A DNA stretch of 34,547 nt from Acidobacteriota bacterium (GTDB taxonomy: Bacteria > Acidobacteriota > Terriglobia > Bryobacterales > Bryobacteraceae). The notes under the pieces were generated by a model. It did no database searches and was not told the DNA's origin. It saw nothing but the letters and a program-made list of their open reading frames with translations. The DNA lies in NCBI GenBank assembly GCA_025354525.1, contig JANXMS010000479.1:1-34547 (forward strand), written 5' to 3'. A program made the position numbers and the translations under genes. Below, one piece after another: positions 15,175 to 24,200 of this stretch; positions within the stretch are counted from its first letter, which is position 1; the number at the start of each line of letters is the position of its first letter.

Positions 15175-17295
15175 ATGCGTTTGCAAGTTGCATTGGTCGC
15201 GATGATAACAACGTTGGCCGCTTGGGGTCAGCCTGCTGGCGGGGTGAACTGCGTGGCGACGGCGGTTCCGACGATCGTGCGGACGGAGGGTTTGAGCGAG
15301 CGCGTCGGCGACATGTTGTTGAACTGCGCGGGGGGCGCGCCGTCGGGGACCGTTCGAGGTGAACTGACGCTGATCTCGTTCAGTGGGCCGATCACGAACA
15401 AATTATTGGCAAACGGGGCGCTGGATCTGATCTTCACCGCGAACAGCGGAGGCGGGGAAACGATCTTGAACACGCAAGCGTTTGCGACGGCGGCGAATCA
15501 AGTGACCTTCCCCAGTGTCCAATTCAATTTGTCGTCGACGGGGACGGCGGTTCTGCGAATCACGAACTTGCGGATTGCTCCTCCGAGTAACCCGGAACAG
15601 CCAATCCGGGTTGCGCTGGCGACCGTGACCGCGGGGCAGATCCGAACAGATAACGCTCCGTTTACCGTGGGTATTACGCAGAGGGGGCTCTTGGCGTCCT
15701 ACGCCACGACGTTCGTCTGTACGCAATCGAAACTGCCGGACACGGTGAGTTTTCCGGAGTTCATTCGGCGTGGAGTGCGCTTTGCATCAGTGCGCTTGAC
15801 CGAAGGATTCTCGGACTCGTTTCAGCGGAAAGGCCCGCAGACGGATGTAGGGACGCGAGTGGTTGTGCGGTACGCGGGGTTTCCTGTGGGGGCGCGGGTG
15901 TTCACGCCCTCGGTCGCAGTTGGTTCGAGCGGTGCTATTCCGACATCCGGGGGAGACCTCGGCTTGCCGATCAGCGGAGGCCGCTATTTTTCGACGGGCA
16001 ACGGGCAACTGTTGCTTTCACGCGTAGGGAATTCCGACGCGGCCGGCGCTGGCGGCGTGCCGCTGTTCACGCCGAGCGGCGGCGTGGGGGTGATCGATTT
16101 TGACCAACTTGCGGAGGTGCCGCTGACGAACGGGGCGGGGGTGGCGGTTTACGAAGTGATGGACAGCGCGGGCAATCTGCGGGAGTCGGTACAGATTCCC
16201 ACGTTTTTGATTTTGGAGCAGCGTCCAGAGGGTGGGTCGGTGCGGGCGACGGTGGGATTGAGCTTAGGGCCGGTGTCGACGGTGGCAAGCCCGAGCGCGA
16301 CGGCACCGGTGCCCCGCTTCCAGGAGACCGCCCCGCCGACCGACTGCAACGCGCTGGGCGATTGCAATTCGAATCTGTTCCCCCGGTTGACGGTTGACTC
16401 GGCCGAACTGAGCTATGACGTCATTATCGGATCGACCGGGCAGACGCGGTTCGTACGGGTGTTGAATGAGGGCGGGGGCGTACTTTCGTGGGCGGCGTCG
16501 GTGATCTACAAAAGCGGCAGCGGCTGGCTGCGATTTGATCCGGAAAGCGGGCTCAACAACGCGACTTTGCGGCTGGATGCGGTCGCGGCGACTGGATTCC
16601 CGCCGGGGACCTACGAAGCGACGTTGGTCATTGATGGGGGACCGCTGGCCGGAACCCGATCGGCGACGGTGCGGATGGTAGCGCGGAGCCTGACTTTGCC
16701 GCCGGTTGTGAACAACCCAGAGGTGACTTCGATCAGCCACGGGGCTTTTCAGGCCGGGCCATTGGTGCCGGGTTCGCTGGGTTCGTTATTTGGAAGAAAC
16801 CTGACGGGGGCAACGACCCGGCTAACGATGGACGGGGTGGAGGGGCGGATTCTGTTTGCGGATTCCCGACAGATCAACTTTCAGGTACCAGTGGAACTAG
16901 TCGGCAGGGGTAGTGCGCAGGTGATCGTGACGGTCGATGGGCGTCAGTCGGTGCCCGTCGCTGTGCTGCTTGCGGGGACGAATCCGGGGATTTTTCCGGG
17001 GGCGATTCTGAATCAGGACAATTCGGCGAATACGGCGGCGAATCCCGCAGAGTCGGGGAGCGTGGTGCAGCTTTTCTTGACTGGATTAGAAGGTGGGTCG
17101 GTGACTGTTCGGATTCATGACCGCGCATTGCAAACACCGTTGTACGCCGGACCGGCGCCGGGGTTGATCGGGGTTCAGCAAGTGAATGCCGATGTGCCCG
17201 GCGACTTGCAAACCGTAACGACGTCAATCGTGGTGTGCGCCGGATCGGCTTGCAGTTCGCCGCAGTCGATTTCGGTGCGTCAGCCGAATCCGTAA
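15175..17295 (+). CDS. Secreted protein with BACON-like and Solibacter C-terminal (TIGR03437-type) domains
   Basis: A 706-residue exported protein with a signal peptide at 1-20 (MRLQVALVAMITTLAAWGQ). Residues about 25-390 hold a repetitive beta-rich region I do not recognise. Residues about 400-500 look like a BACON or similar Ig-like domain (AELSYDVIIGSTGQTRFVRV; SGSGWLRFDPESG; PPGTYEATLVI). Residues about 510-700 match the domain abundant in Solibacter/Bryobacter proteins: HGAFQAGPLVPGSLGSLFG, ILFADSRQINFQVPVEL, NPGIFP and VQLFLTGL. The role is unknown, probably extracellular. It is the strongest lineage marker in the window. It is followed after 29 bases by a same-strand gene. Confidence 0.85.
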   Translation: MRLQVALVAMITTLAAWGQPAGGVNCVATAVPTIVRTEGLSERVGDMLLNCAGGAPSGTVRGELTLISFSGPITNKLLANGALDLIFTANSGGGETILNTQAFATAANQVTFPSVQFNLSSTGTAVLRITNLRIAPPSNPEQPIRVALATVTAGQIRTDNAPFTVGITQRGLLASYATTFVCTQSKLPDTVSFPEFIRRGVRFASVRLTEGFSDSFQRKGPQTDVGTRVVVRYAGFPVGARVFTPSVAVGSSGAIPTSGGDLGLPISGGRYFSTGNGQLLLSRVGNSDAAGAGGVPLFTPSGGVGVIDFDQLAEVPLTNGAGVAVYEVMDSAGNLRESVQIPTFLILEQRPEGGSVRATVGLSLGPVSTVASPSATAPVPRFQETAPPTDCNALGDCNSNLFPRLTVDSAELSYDVIIGSTGQTRFVRVLNEGGGVLSWAASVIYKSGSGWLRFDPESGLNNATLRLDAVAATGFPPGTYEATLVIDGGPLAGTRSATVRMVARSLTLPPVVNNPEVTSISHGAFQAGPLVPGSLGSLFGRNLTGATTRLTMDGVEGRILFADSRQINFQVPVELVGRGSAQVIVTVDGRQSVPVAVLLAGTNPGIFPGAILNQDNSANTAANPAESGSVVQLFLTGLEGGSVTVRIHDRALQTPLYAGPAPGLIGVQQVNADVPGDLQTVTTSIVVCAGSACSSPQSISVRQPNP

Positions 17296-17298
17296 TCG

Positions 17299-17324
17299 GG
17301 TTGCTCTCGTAAAAGAGAGTAGCC
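17299..17324 (+). promoter_or_regulatory. Stem-loop covering the ribosome binding site of the NAD(P)-binding gene
   Basis: GGTTGCTCTC (17299-17308) can pair with GAGAGTAGCC (17315-17324) over ten positions, two of them G-U wobbles, around a GTAAAA loop. The stem fills the gap between the upstream stop (17293-17295) and the ATG at 17325, and includes the only purine-rich ribosome-binding candidate, so it could hold translation down. A weak terminator is an alternative, but there is no T-run. Confidence 0.4.
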
Positions 17325-18086
17325 ATGGCAAACATATTTGTGAGCGGCGGCACGGGCTATCTTGGCCGACCTATGATCGCGGAGCTTCTTCGGCGCGGGC
17401 ATTCTGTGAAATGTTTGTATCGAGCGCGCTCCCGGAGTCGTGTCCCGCCTGGGTCGATGCCTGTCGCAGGCGATCCGCTCGAGAGCGCCACATTTGCCAA
17501 CGAGGTCAGTTCCGGCGATACGTTCGTCCATTTGACCGGGACGTCGCATCCGGCACCGTGGAAAGGCAGGCAGCTTGAGGCTGTCGACGGCCGCTCGTTC
17601 GAAGAGTCGTTGGCCGTCGCGCGACACCAGCGGGTGGGGCATTTCATCTATCTGAGCGTCGCCCATCCAGCGCCGATCATGCGTAGCTACATCGAAATGC
17701 GGCGGAGGTGCGAGGGGCGCCTAGTTCTCTCGGGACTTCCTGTCTCGATCCTACGGCCCTGGTACGTCCTGGGCGAAGGGCACTGGTGGCCCTATCTCCT
17801 GCTGCCGCTCTACGCGGCGGCGGAGCGATTTGGGAAGCTACGGGAAGGGGCGCTACGCCTTGGGTTGGTAACGAAACACGAAATGGTGGCGGCACTGGTT
17901 TGGGCGGTGGAGAACCCGCCAATCTCGATTCAGACCCTACCTGTGCCGCAGATCCGCGCGGTCGGCGGGCTTAACCAACCAGGTGGCCAGCCGTCGACTC
18001 GTTCCGGACCAAGCGAGGGCCTGTCTGCATCGGAATATCAGATGGTGGAGCGCCGGTTTCGCCAGGGAGAGCGACGGATCCATTGA
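17325..18086 (+). CDS. NAD(P)-binding atypical short-chain dehydrogenase-like protein
   Basis: A 253-residue Rossmann protein of the atypical/extended SDR type (NmrA/NDUFA9-like). The nucleotide-binding loop is FVSGGTGYLGRPMIAELLRRG (part at 5-20), followed by a FVHLTGTSHPAPWKG strand, HFIYLSVAHPAPIMRSYIEM and SILRPWYVLGEGHWWPYLLL. Family proteins usually end near TLPVPQIRAV; here about 35 further residues (GGLNQPGG to RRIH) have no family look and run over 116 bases of the convergent neighbour gene. A lost stop or small frameshift at the 3' end is likely. Function is unknown. Confidence 0.8.
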   Translation: MANIFVSGGTGYLGRPMIAELLRRGHSVKCLYRARSRSRVPPGSMPVAGDPLESATFANEVSSGDTFVHLTGTSHPAPWKGRQLEAVDGRSFEESLAVARHQRVGHFIYLSVAHPAPIMRSYIEMRRRCEGRLVLSGLPVSILRPWYVLGEGHWWPYLLLPLYAAAERFGKLREGALRLGLVTKHEMVAALVWAVENPPISIQTLPVPQIRAVGGLNQPGGQPSTRSGPSEGLSASEYQMVERRFRQGERRIH

Positions 18087-18501
18087 AGACGGAGGCGGCC
18101 TTAGCAAGCCGAACGAGGTCGCCGCCTTCTTCAATGGTCATTTCGTGCTCAACCCAGTTCGAGAGGGGCAGGTTGCGGAAGTAGATTCGTTCTTGGAGCA
18201 CCATCGCCTTTTTTGTCGAGGACGAAGTTTTCGATTCCCGGACGTAATGGCGTTCTTCCACCCGAATATCGGCGAGGAAGTTATCAAAGGAGGTGCGCTT
18301 GGCCCCCTCTTCGGCCGCATGGACTTTGTCCTCGACCGACTGCTGTTGTGCGTGAAGCTGCGCCGTTAGCTTCGCGATACTCTCCCGCTCTTGCGAAACA
18401 GCTACTTCCAGCTTCGCCTGCATGACGAAGAAGGAGAGCAGGGAGGAACCGGCCGCGATGAACACAGGCAATAGGACCCAGAGAAATGCGTCTACCGACA
18501 T
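17971..18501 (-). CDS. Membrane-anchored coiled-coil protein, unknown function
   Basis: A 176-residue protein with an N-terminal membrane segment (about 5-28, AFLWVLLPVFIAAGSSLLSF), a coiled coil at about 30-70 rich in Glu/Gln/Ala, then a soluble region with NFLADIRVEERHYVRES and VLQERIYFRNLPLSNWVEHE. The last 35 residues are low-complexity and overlap the convergent NAD(P)-binding gene (17971-18086). I do not recognise the family; the well-formed first 140 residues argue that it is real. It lies downstream of the Fic gene on the same strand, 75 bases away. Confidence 0.65.
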   Translation of the reverse strand: MSVDAFLWVLLPVFIAAGSSLLSFFVMQAKLEVAVSQERESIAKLTAQLHAQQQSVEDKVHAAEEGAKRTSFDNFLADIRVEERHYVRESKTSSSTKKAMVLQERIYFRNLPLSNWVEHEMTIEEGGDLVRLAKAASVFNGSVALPGETGAPPSDIPMQTGPRLVRNESTAGHLVG

Positions 18502-18576
18502 ACTAGAGCATACATCGGCGGGTATTGGGCAAAACTTTCGGCCTAGAGCGAAAATTGTTTGGTTTAGGAAGAAACC

Positions 18577-19764
18577 TTAGCCGACTTCGCTGCGAGGGAG
18601 AGGCTCGGTTCCTTCGCTGAGGATGTCGAGATAGATAGCGTAACGATACAGTTTGCCGTACTGCTTCCCCGTCGGCGAGTGGAGGATGCCGGTCGCCTCC
18701 AGTCGGGCGAAGCACTTCTGGACCGTGGGATAGCTGAGGGCAATGTGTTTGGTCGCTTGACTGACGGTGAGGAGGGGGTAGCGTTGGAAGAGGTTATACA
18801 CCTCCAGCACGCTGGCGGCACCCTGACCCAGGGCCAGGATTTTGGCGCGATCCTGATCAAAAAGCGCGAGGATGCGCCGAGCGGAAGACACCGCCTGCTC
18901 CGCCGTCTCTTGGATACCCTGGAGGAAAAAGGCCAGCCACTCCTCCCAGATCCCCTCGGTCCGCACGCGCTGCAATAGCTCGTAGTAGCGGCTTCGGCGC
19001 TGTTTGAGATAGAGGCTGAGATACAGAATTGGGTATTGCAGGACGTTTGCTTGACAGAGGAGCAGCGTGATGAGCAGGCGGCCCATGCGGCCATTGCCAT
19101 CGAGGAACGGATGGATCGACTCGAACTGGACGTGGAGCAACCCGGCGCGGACGAGGAGGGGCAGGGAGGAGTCCGCGTGAACGAACCGCTCCAGGTCGCC
19201 GAGACATTCCATCAGGTGCTCCGGCGGCGGGGGGACGTAGATCGCGTTGCCCGGACGCGAGCCTCCGAACCAGTTTTGCGAAGTGCGGAACTCGCCCGGC
19301 TGTTTGGACGCACCACGGCCGCTGGCCAGGAGTTTGGCGTGCATCTCGCGGATCAGGCGGAGGCTGAGCGGAAAATCGTCGTCTCGCAGACGGGCGAGGC
19401 CGTGCTCAATCGCATCGACATAGCAGGAGACCTCCCGAATATCATCGAAGTGCTCCGTTCCCTCCTCGCCCTGCTCGTCCAGCAGAAGGTCGGCGAAGGT
19501 GCTTTGGGTTCCCTCAATCTGCGAAGAGACGAGCGCCTCTTTGCGAACGTACATGTATAGGAAAAGCGCCGTATTCGGCAGGACCGCGCTGATGCCATCG
19601 AGACGCCCGACCGCTTGGTTGGCGCGATCCAGCAGGCCTTGAAGACCTCGAAGGTCCAAAGCGAGGTGCGGATCCAGCGGTTTGGGCAGGTACGGTCGAT
19701 AGGTCTCCCCGGTCGAGCTGACGCGGAGGTAAGTGCCGATACGAGAGTTGCTTACGGACTCCAT
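18577..19764 (-). CDS. Fic-family protein (AMPylase-type) with C-terminal winged helix
   Basis: A 395-residue protein. The N-terminal inhibitory helix carries the (S/T)xxxE(G/N) motif as SSQIEGTQ (Ser80, Glu84, Gly85), so it is a class II, self-inhibited Fic. The catalytic motif HPFLDGNGRMGR is complete at 218-229. The C-terminus (about 320-385: LTVSQATKHIALSYPTVQKC) is a winged-helix DNA-binding domain. Such proteins usually transfer AMP from ATP to a protein hydroxyl; the target is unknown. The ATG at 19764 lies just below a 9-bp inverted repeat at 19773-19806, which could be the site of autoregulation through the winged helix. Confidence 0.93.
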   Translation of the reverse strand: MESVSNSRIGTYLRVSSTGETYRPYLPKPLDPHLALDLRGLQGLLDRANQAVGRLDGISAVLPNTALFLYMYVRKEALVSSQIEGTQSTFADLLLDEQGEEGTEHFDDIREVSCYVDAIEHGLARLRDDDFPLSLRLIREMHAKLLASGRGASKQPGEFRTSQNWFGGSRPGNAIYVPPPPEHLMECLGDLERFVHADSSLPLLVRAGLLHVQFESIHPFLDGNGRMGRLLITLLLCQANVLQYPILYLSLYLKQRRSRYYELLQRVRTEGIWEEWLAFFLQGIQETAEQAVSSARRILALFDQDRAKILALGQGAASVLEVYNLFQRYPLLTVSQATKHIALSYPTVQKCFARLEATGILHSPTGKQYGKLYRYAIYLDILSEGTEPLPRSEVG

Positions 19765-19772
19765 AAATACAT

Positions 19773-19806
19773 ACCACCCTGCCTAGAATAACCTAAACAG
19801 GGTGGT
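19773..19806 (-). promoter_or_regulatory. Inverted repeat upstream of fic, candidate operator
   Basis: A perfect 9-bp inverted repeat, ACCACCCTG (19773-19781) and CAGGGTGGT (19798-19806), with a 16-bp spacer, nine bases upstream of the Fic ATG. On the minus strand a possible promoter (TTTAAC at 19814-19809, TATTCT at 19790-19785, 18-bp spacing) is interleaved with the repeat, as expected for an autoregulatory site. The alternative is an RNA hairpin in the leader. The repeat is seen directly; the function is inferred. Confidence 0.5.
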
Positions 19807-19846
19807 GAGTTAAAATAAATGGCGATTTTTTTAAATGTCGCCGGAA

Positions 19847-19868
19847 AAGTTAAAGCCCTCTTTAACTT
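19847..19868 (-). terminator. Possible terminator of the Gfo/Idh/MocA gene
   Basis: A perfect 9-bp inverted repeat AAGTTAAAG/CTTTAACTT with a 4-base loop directly after the dehydrogenase stop, followed on the minus strand by TT only. The AT-rich stem makes it weak; a second short stem with GGCGA/TCGCC ends lies at about 19821-19842. Confidence 0.4.
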
Positions 19869-21178
19869 CAGACCTTCGAAGGCACCACGTACGGCTTGCG
19901 ATACTCCCGAGTCATCAGCTTATTCGCATCCGGAGCGTTCGAGAACTCCTTCTTCGCGTTGTCCCAGGCGAGCGAGCGCCCGGCGCGATAAGCGATGTTG
20001 CCGAAGTGACAGAGGTCGGCCGCAGCGGCCCCGATCTCGATTTCCGCGTTCAGGCTCTTATAGTTGCGGCTCTTGACGGCGGCCAGGAAGTTGTTCATGT
20101 GGGCCCCCGTCTCAGACTGGCCAGCGGCGCGCTTCACTTCCTTCACCACCTCGTGCTTCTCGCCCTTGTAGATGGTGTAGCCGTTCCCATCGACAGCCAT
20201 CCAGCCATCGACGCCATAGAATAAATTGCCGATCGTGTTGCCGCCACGGGTCTGCAACCCGCCTTCGCCACCGGTAATAAGTCCCCGGGTTTCGAACACG
20301 AGTTGCCGATCGCCGTAGTCAAACGTGCAGGTCTGGGTGTTCGGAGTCTCTTGGTCGTCGTCGTACTGGAATTTGCCGCCAGTGCCGCTCACCGACTTCA
20401 GGCCAACGTGGGAGTTCGGCAGGCCCAGACCCCAACGGGCGACGTCCATTTCGTGAACGCCCTGATTACCCATGTCGCCGTTGCCGGTGTCCCAAAACCA
20501 ATGCCAGTTGTAGGCAAACCGTAATGAGTTGAACGGTCGCAGCGGGGCGGGGCCGAGGAAAAGGTCCCAGTTCACTCCGGGCGGAGTCGGCTCATCGGCG
20601 CGCTTGCCGATGGACTTGCGGCGTTTGTATCAGAGGCCCTTCGCGAGATAAATCTTGCCGAGGACGCCATCCTTGAGTAGCTGCATCGCCTCCATTTTGT
20701 GGGGCATGCTGCGAGATTGGCTGCCGATTTGGCACATGCGCGAATATTTTCGCGCGGCCGCGATCATCTGCTGGCTTTCGAACGGGTTGTGGCTAGCCGG
20801 TTTTTCGCAATAGGCATCTTTGCCCGCCTGCATCGCCCAGATCGCGGCTAGGGCGTGCCAGTGGTTCGGGGTGGCGATGGAGACCGCGTCGATATCTTTA
20901 TCCTCGAACACCTTGCGCATGTCGCCGTACTCTTTGGCCTTGGGCCGCTGTTTGCGGGCGATGGTTGCCTGCGACTTCTCAAGCGCCGCCTGGTTCACGT
21001 CGCACAGGCCCGCGACGTCAGCGCCAGCAAGCTCCAAATATTCGCTCAAATGGTTGCTTCCGCGGCCACCTAAGCCAACAATGGCCATGCGAACGCGGTC
21101 GTTGGCACCCAAAATTCTATTCGCACCAATGGAGAGCGCGGCTGCGCCCGTAATTGTTAAGACCTCTCTGCGGTTCAT
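19868..21178 (-). CDS. Gfo/Idh/MocA-family dehydrogenase with one in-frame TGA at a Cys-type position
   Basis: Taken as one gene it has 437 codons, a normal length for the exported subgroup. The N-terminus MNRREVLTITGAAALSIGAN is a twin-arginine-like signal; then comes the NAD(P)-binding MAIVGLGGRGSNHLSEYL, the TPNHWHALAAIWAMQAGKDA segment with the EKP motif, and after codon 183 the C-terminal domain (VNWDLFLGPAPLRPFN; WHWFWDTGNGDMGNQGVHEM). Codon 183 (20630-20632) is TGA in the context AKGL-TGA-YKRRKSIG; as I recall, relatives have Cys here (GLCYKRR). The frame is otherwise intact on both sides. Either it is a nonsense mutation splitting the gene, a sequence error, or TGA is read as selenocysteine; a hairpin lies at 20593-20612. 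Confidence 0.75.
20593..20612 (-). promoter_or_regulatory. Stem-loop 17 nt after the in-frame TGA (SECIS-like candidate)
   Basis: On the transcribed strand CATCGGC (20612-20606) pairs perfectly with GCCGATG (20599-20593) around the 6-base loop AAGCGC. It begins 17 bases after the TGA. Bacterial selenocysteine insertion hairpins sit immediately downstream of UGA with a small loop containing G near its start; here G is the third loop base, so the fit is suggestive, not exact. Confidence 0.35.
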
Positions 21179-21222
21179 GCGAAAAGTATACTGGAAGTCT
21201 CCCCCGCCTGTGTTGCCCCATC

Positions 21223-24200
21223 ATGCCTACACCCAGTTCCGACGTTCCTTTTGTCCATCTCCATTGCCACACCGACTACTCGTTGCTCGACGGCGCGTGC
21301 GAAATCAAACAGTTAATGAAGCTGACGGCGGAGCTCGAACAGCCTGCCGTGGCGATGACCGATCACGGCAACATGTTCGGCGCGGTGGAGTTCCACAATG
21401 CCGCCAAAGACAAGGGCATTCATCCGGTGTTCGGCTGTGAGGTTTACGTCAACCAGAACGGCCACAAATCGCGGACGGAGAACGACCGCTATAACCATCT
21501 GGTGCTGCTGTGCGAAAACCAGCAGGGTTATCGAAACCTGATCAAGCTCGTTTCGACGGGGTACCTCGAAGGCTTTTACTATAAGCCGCGCGTCGACAAA
21601 GATCTGTTGGCCCAACATTCAGAGGGGATCATCTGCCTTTCGGCCTGCTTACGCGGCGATTTGAATGAGGCGCTGCTGGGTGACAACTATGCCAAGGCCC
21701 GTGATCTAGCGGGCACCTATACCGAGATCTTCGGGAAGAATAATTTCTTCCTCGAACTGCAGGATCATGGCTTGGAGCAGGACAAACGGCTGATCCCGGA
21801 GGTGGCCCGGCTGTCGGCCGAGATGGGGATTCCGCTTGTGGCGACCAACGATTCCCATTATCTGCGGAAGGACGACGCGCGCGCCCACGAACTTTTCATG
21901 TGTATTTCGACGGGCAAAACCGTGTCGGACCCGAACCGCATGCATTGGGACCAGCCCGAGTTCTACATGAAGTCGAAGGCGGAGATGGAGAAGATCTTCG
22001 GCGACTATCCGTCCGCACTGCGGTCGCCGTATGAGATCGCGATGCGGTGCAAAGTCGCGCTCGAAAAGGTGAAGGAGCCCTTCCCGAAGTTCGACGTTCC
22101 GCCCACGCACTCGATCGACACTTACTTCGAATACGTCTGCCGCGAAGGCTTTGAGAAGCGGCGGCCACGCCTCGAACATATGCGCGCGAAAGGCACGCTG
22201 AAAGAGCCGCTCGAAGCTTATGCCGAACGGCTGAGCCGAGAGATCAAGATGATCCAGCAGATGCAGTTCTCGGGCTACTTCCTGATCGTTTGGGACTTCA
22301 TCCGCTACGCCCGCCAATCGTCCATTCCCGTCGGCCCAGGCCGCGGTTCCGCCGCCGGCTCGCTCGTCTCCTACGCGATGGAGATCACCGACATCGACCC
22401 CCTCCAGTACGGCTTGCTCTTCGAACGGTTCCTGAATCCAGAACGCATTTCGATGCCCGATATCGATACCGACTTCGAGCCGAAAGGCCGAGGCAAAGTG
22501 ATCCAGTACGTCACCGAAAAGTACGGTCGCGAGCAAGTCGCCCAGATCATCACCTTTGGAACCCTGGGCTCGAAAGCGGCCATCAAAGACGTCGGTCGCG
22601 TACTCGATATGACGTTCGCCGAAGTCGACAAGCTCACCAAGCTGGTCCCGCCAACGTTGAATATCAGGCTGAAAGACGCCTTCGCGCAGGAGCCAGGCTT
22701 CGATATCGCGGCCAAGGCGGATCCGCGCGTGAAGGAGGTGATGGAGGTGGCCCTGCGCCTGGAAGGAATGGCGCGGAATGCCTCCGTCCACGCCGCCGGC
22801 GTCGTCATTTCGCCCCAACCCCTCCGTGACCTCGTCCCCCTCTACAAAACCAACAAAGACGAAATCGTGACCCAGTACGACATGTCGGGCTTAGAGAAGC
22901 TCGGCCTGTTGAAAATGGATTTTTTGGGTCTCACCACCCTCTCCATCGTCGACGACTCCCTCAAGCTCATCGAGGCCATCCACGGCGTGAAGCTGGTCAT
23001 GGAAGACATTCCCCTCGACGACCAGAAAACCTACGAGGAGATCTTCTGGAAAGGGCGAACCTCCGGCGTCTTCCAGTTTGAATCTTCCGGCATGCAGGAC
23101 ATTCTCCGCCGCTCCAAACCAGAGCGGATTGAGGACCTTTGCGCGCTGAATGCGCTATACCGGCCAGGCCCGATTCAGGGCGGCATGATCGACGACTTCA
23201 TCGCGCGAAAGCACGGCAAGAAGGAAGTTGTTTTCGACTTCAAGGAGTTGGAGCCGCTGCTGGGCGAGACTTACGGGGTCATCGTCTATCAGGAGCAGGT
23301 GATGCAGATTTCGAACGTCATCGCGGGCTACAGCCTGGGCGAAGCGGACCTTTTGCGCCGCGCGATGGGCAAGAAGGAAGCATCGGCCATGGCCGAGCAA
23401 AAGCAGCGTTTTTTGAGCGGTTCCTCCAAGCTCGGCCACAATGCGAAGAAGGCCGACAAGCTGTTCGATCTGATGGCGCAGTTCGCTGGCTACGGCTTCA
23501 ACAAGTCGCACTCAGCGGCCTATGCGTATATGGCCTGGGTGACGGCGTATCTGAAAACGCACTACACGATTGAGTTCATGTCGGCCTTGTTGACTTCGGA
23601 AACGGGGAACACCGATAAGGTCGTCAAGTACATCAACGAGTGCAAGGATATGGGCATCAAGGTTCTGCCTCCGGACGTGGCGGCCTCGCTGCTGAGCTTC
23701 GCTCCGGACGGCCAAGCGGTTCGCTTCGGCTTGGGGGCGATCAAGAACCTGGGTCAGGGCGCCGTCGAGTCGATCTTAGCGGCGCGCGCGCAGGTGGGCA
23801 AGTTCAAAAGCTTCTTCAACTTTTGCGAAAGTGTCGACGTCGGCTCCGTCAACAAGCGTGCGCTCGAATCGTTGATCAAGGCCGGAGCCATGGACGGCCT
23901 CGACGGCACGCGGAGCCAGTTGTTCGCGATGATTGACCGCGCGATGGACCACGCCCAGCGGACCAAAAAGGACAAAGACAGCGGCCAGGGCGGACTCTTC
24001 GCTGACCTCTTTGGCGGACCGGCCGAGGACGCCCCCCCCGAGCCCTTGCCCAACGTGAAGGACTGGTCGCAGACCGAGAAGCTGAACGGCGAAAAAGAGA
24101 TGATTGGCTTCTACGTCACCGGGCACCCCCTGGACGCTTTTGCCGACAAAATCTCCGAGTTGCAAACCCACGCCAGTGACGGGCTCGACGATTGCCAGAA

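Noticed and set aside
21154-21222. Longer dnaE start giving 1,185 residues
   Set aside because: The extra codons overlap the divergent dehydrogenase start and read unlike any DnaE N-terminus; the PHP domain begins right after the ATG at 21223.
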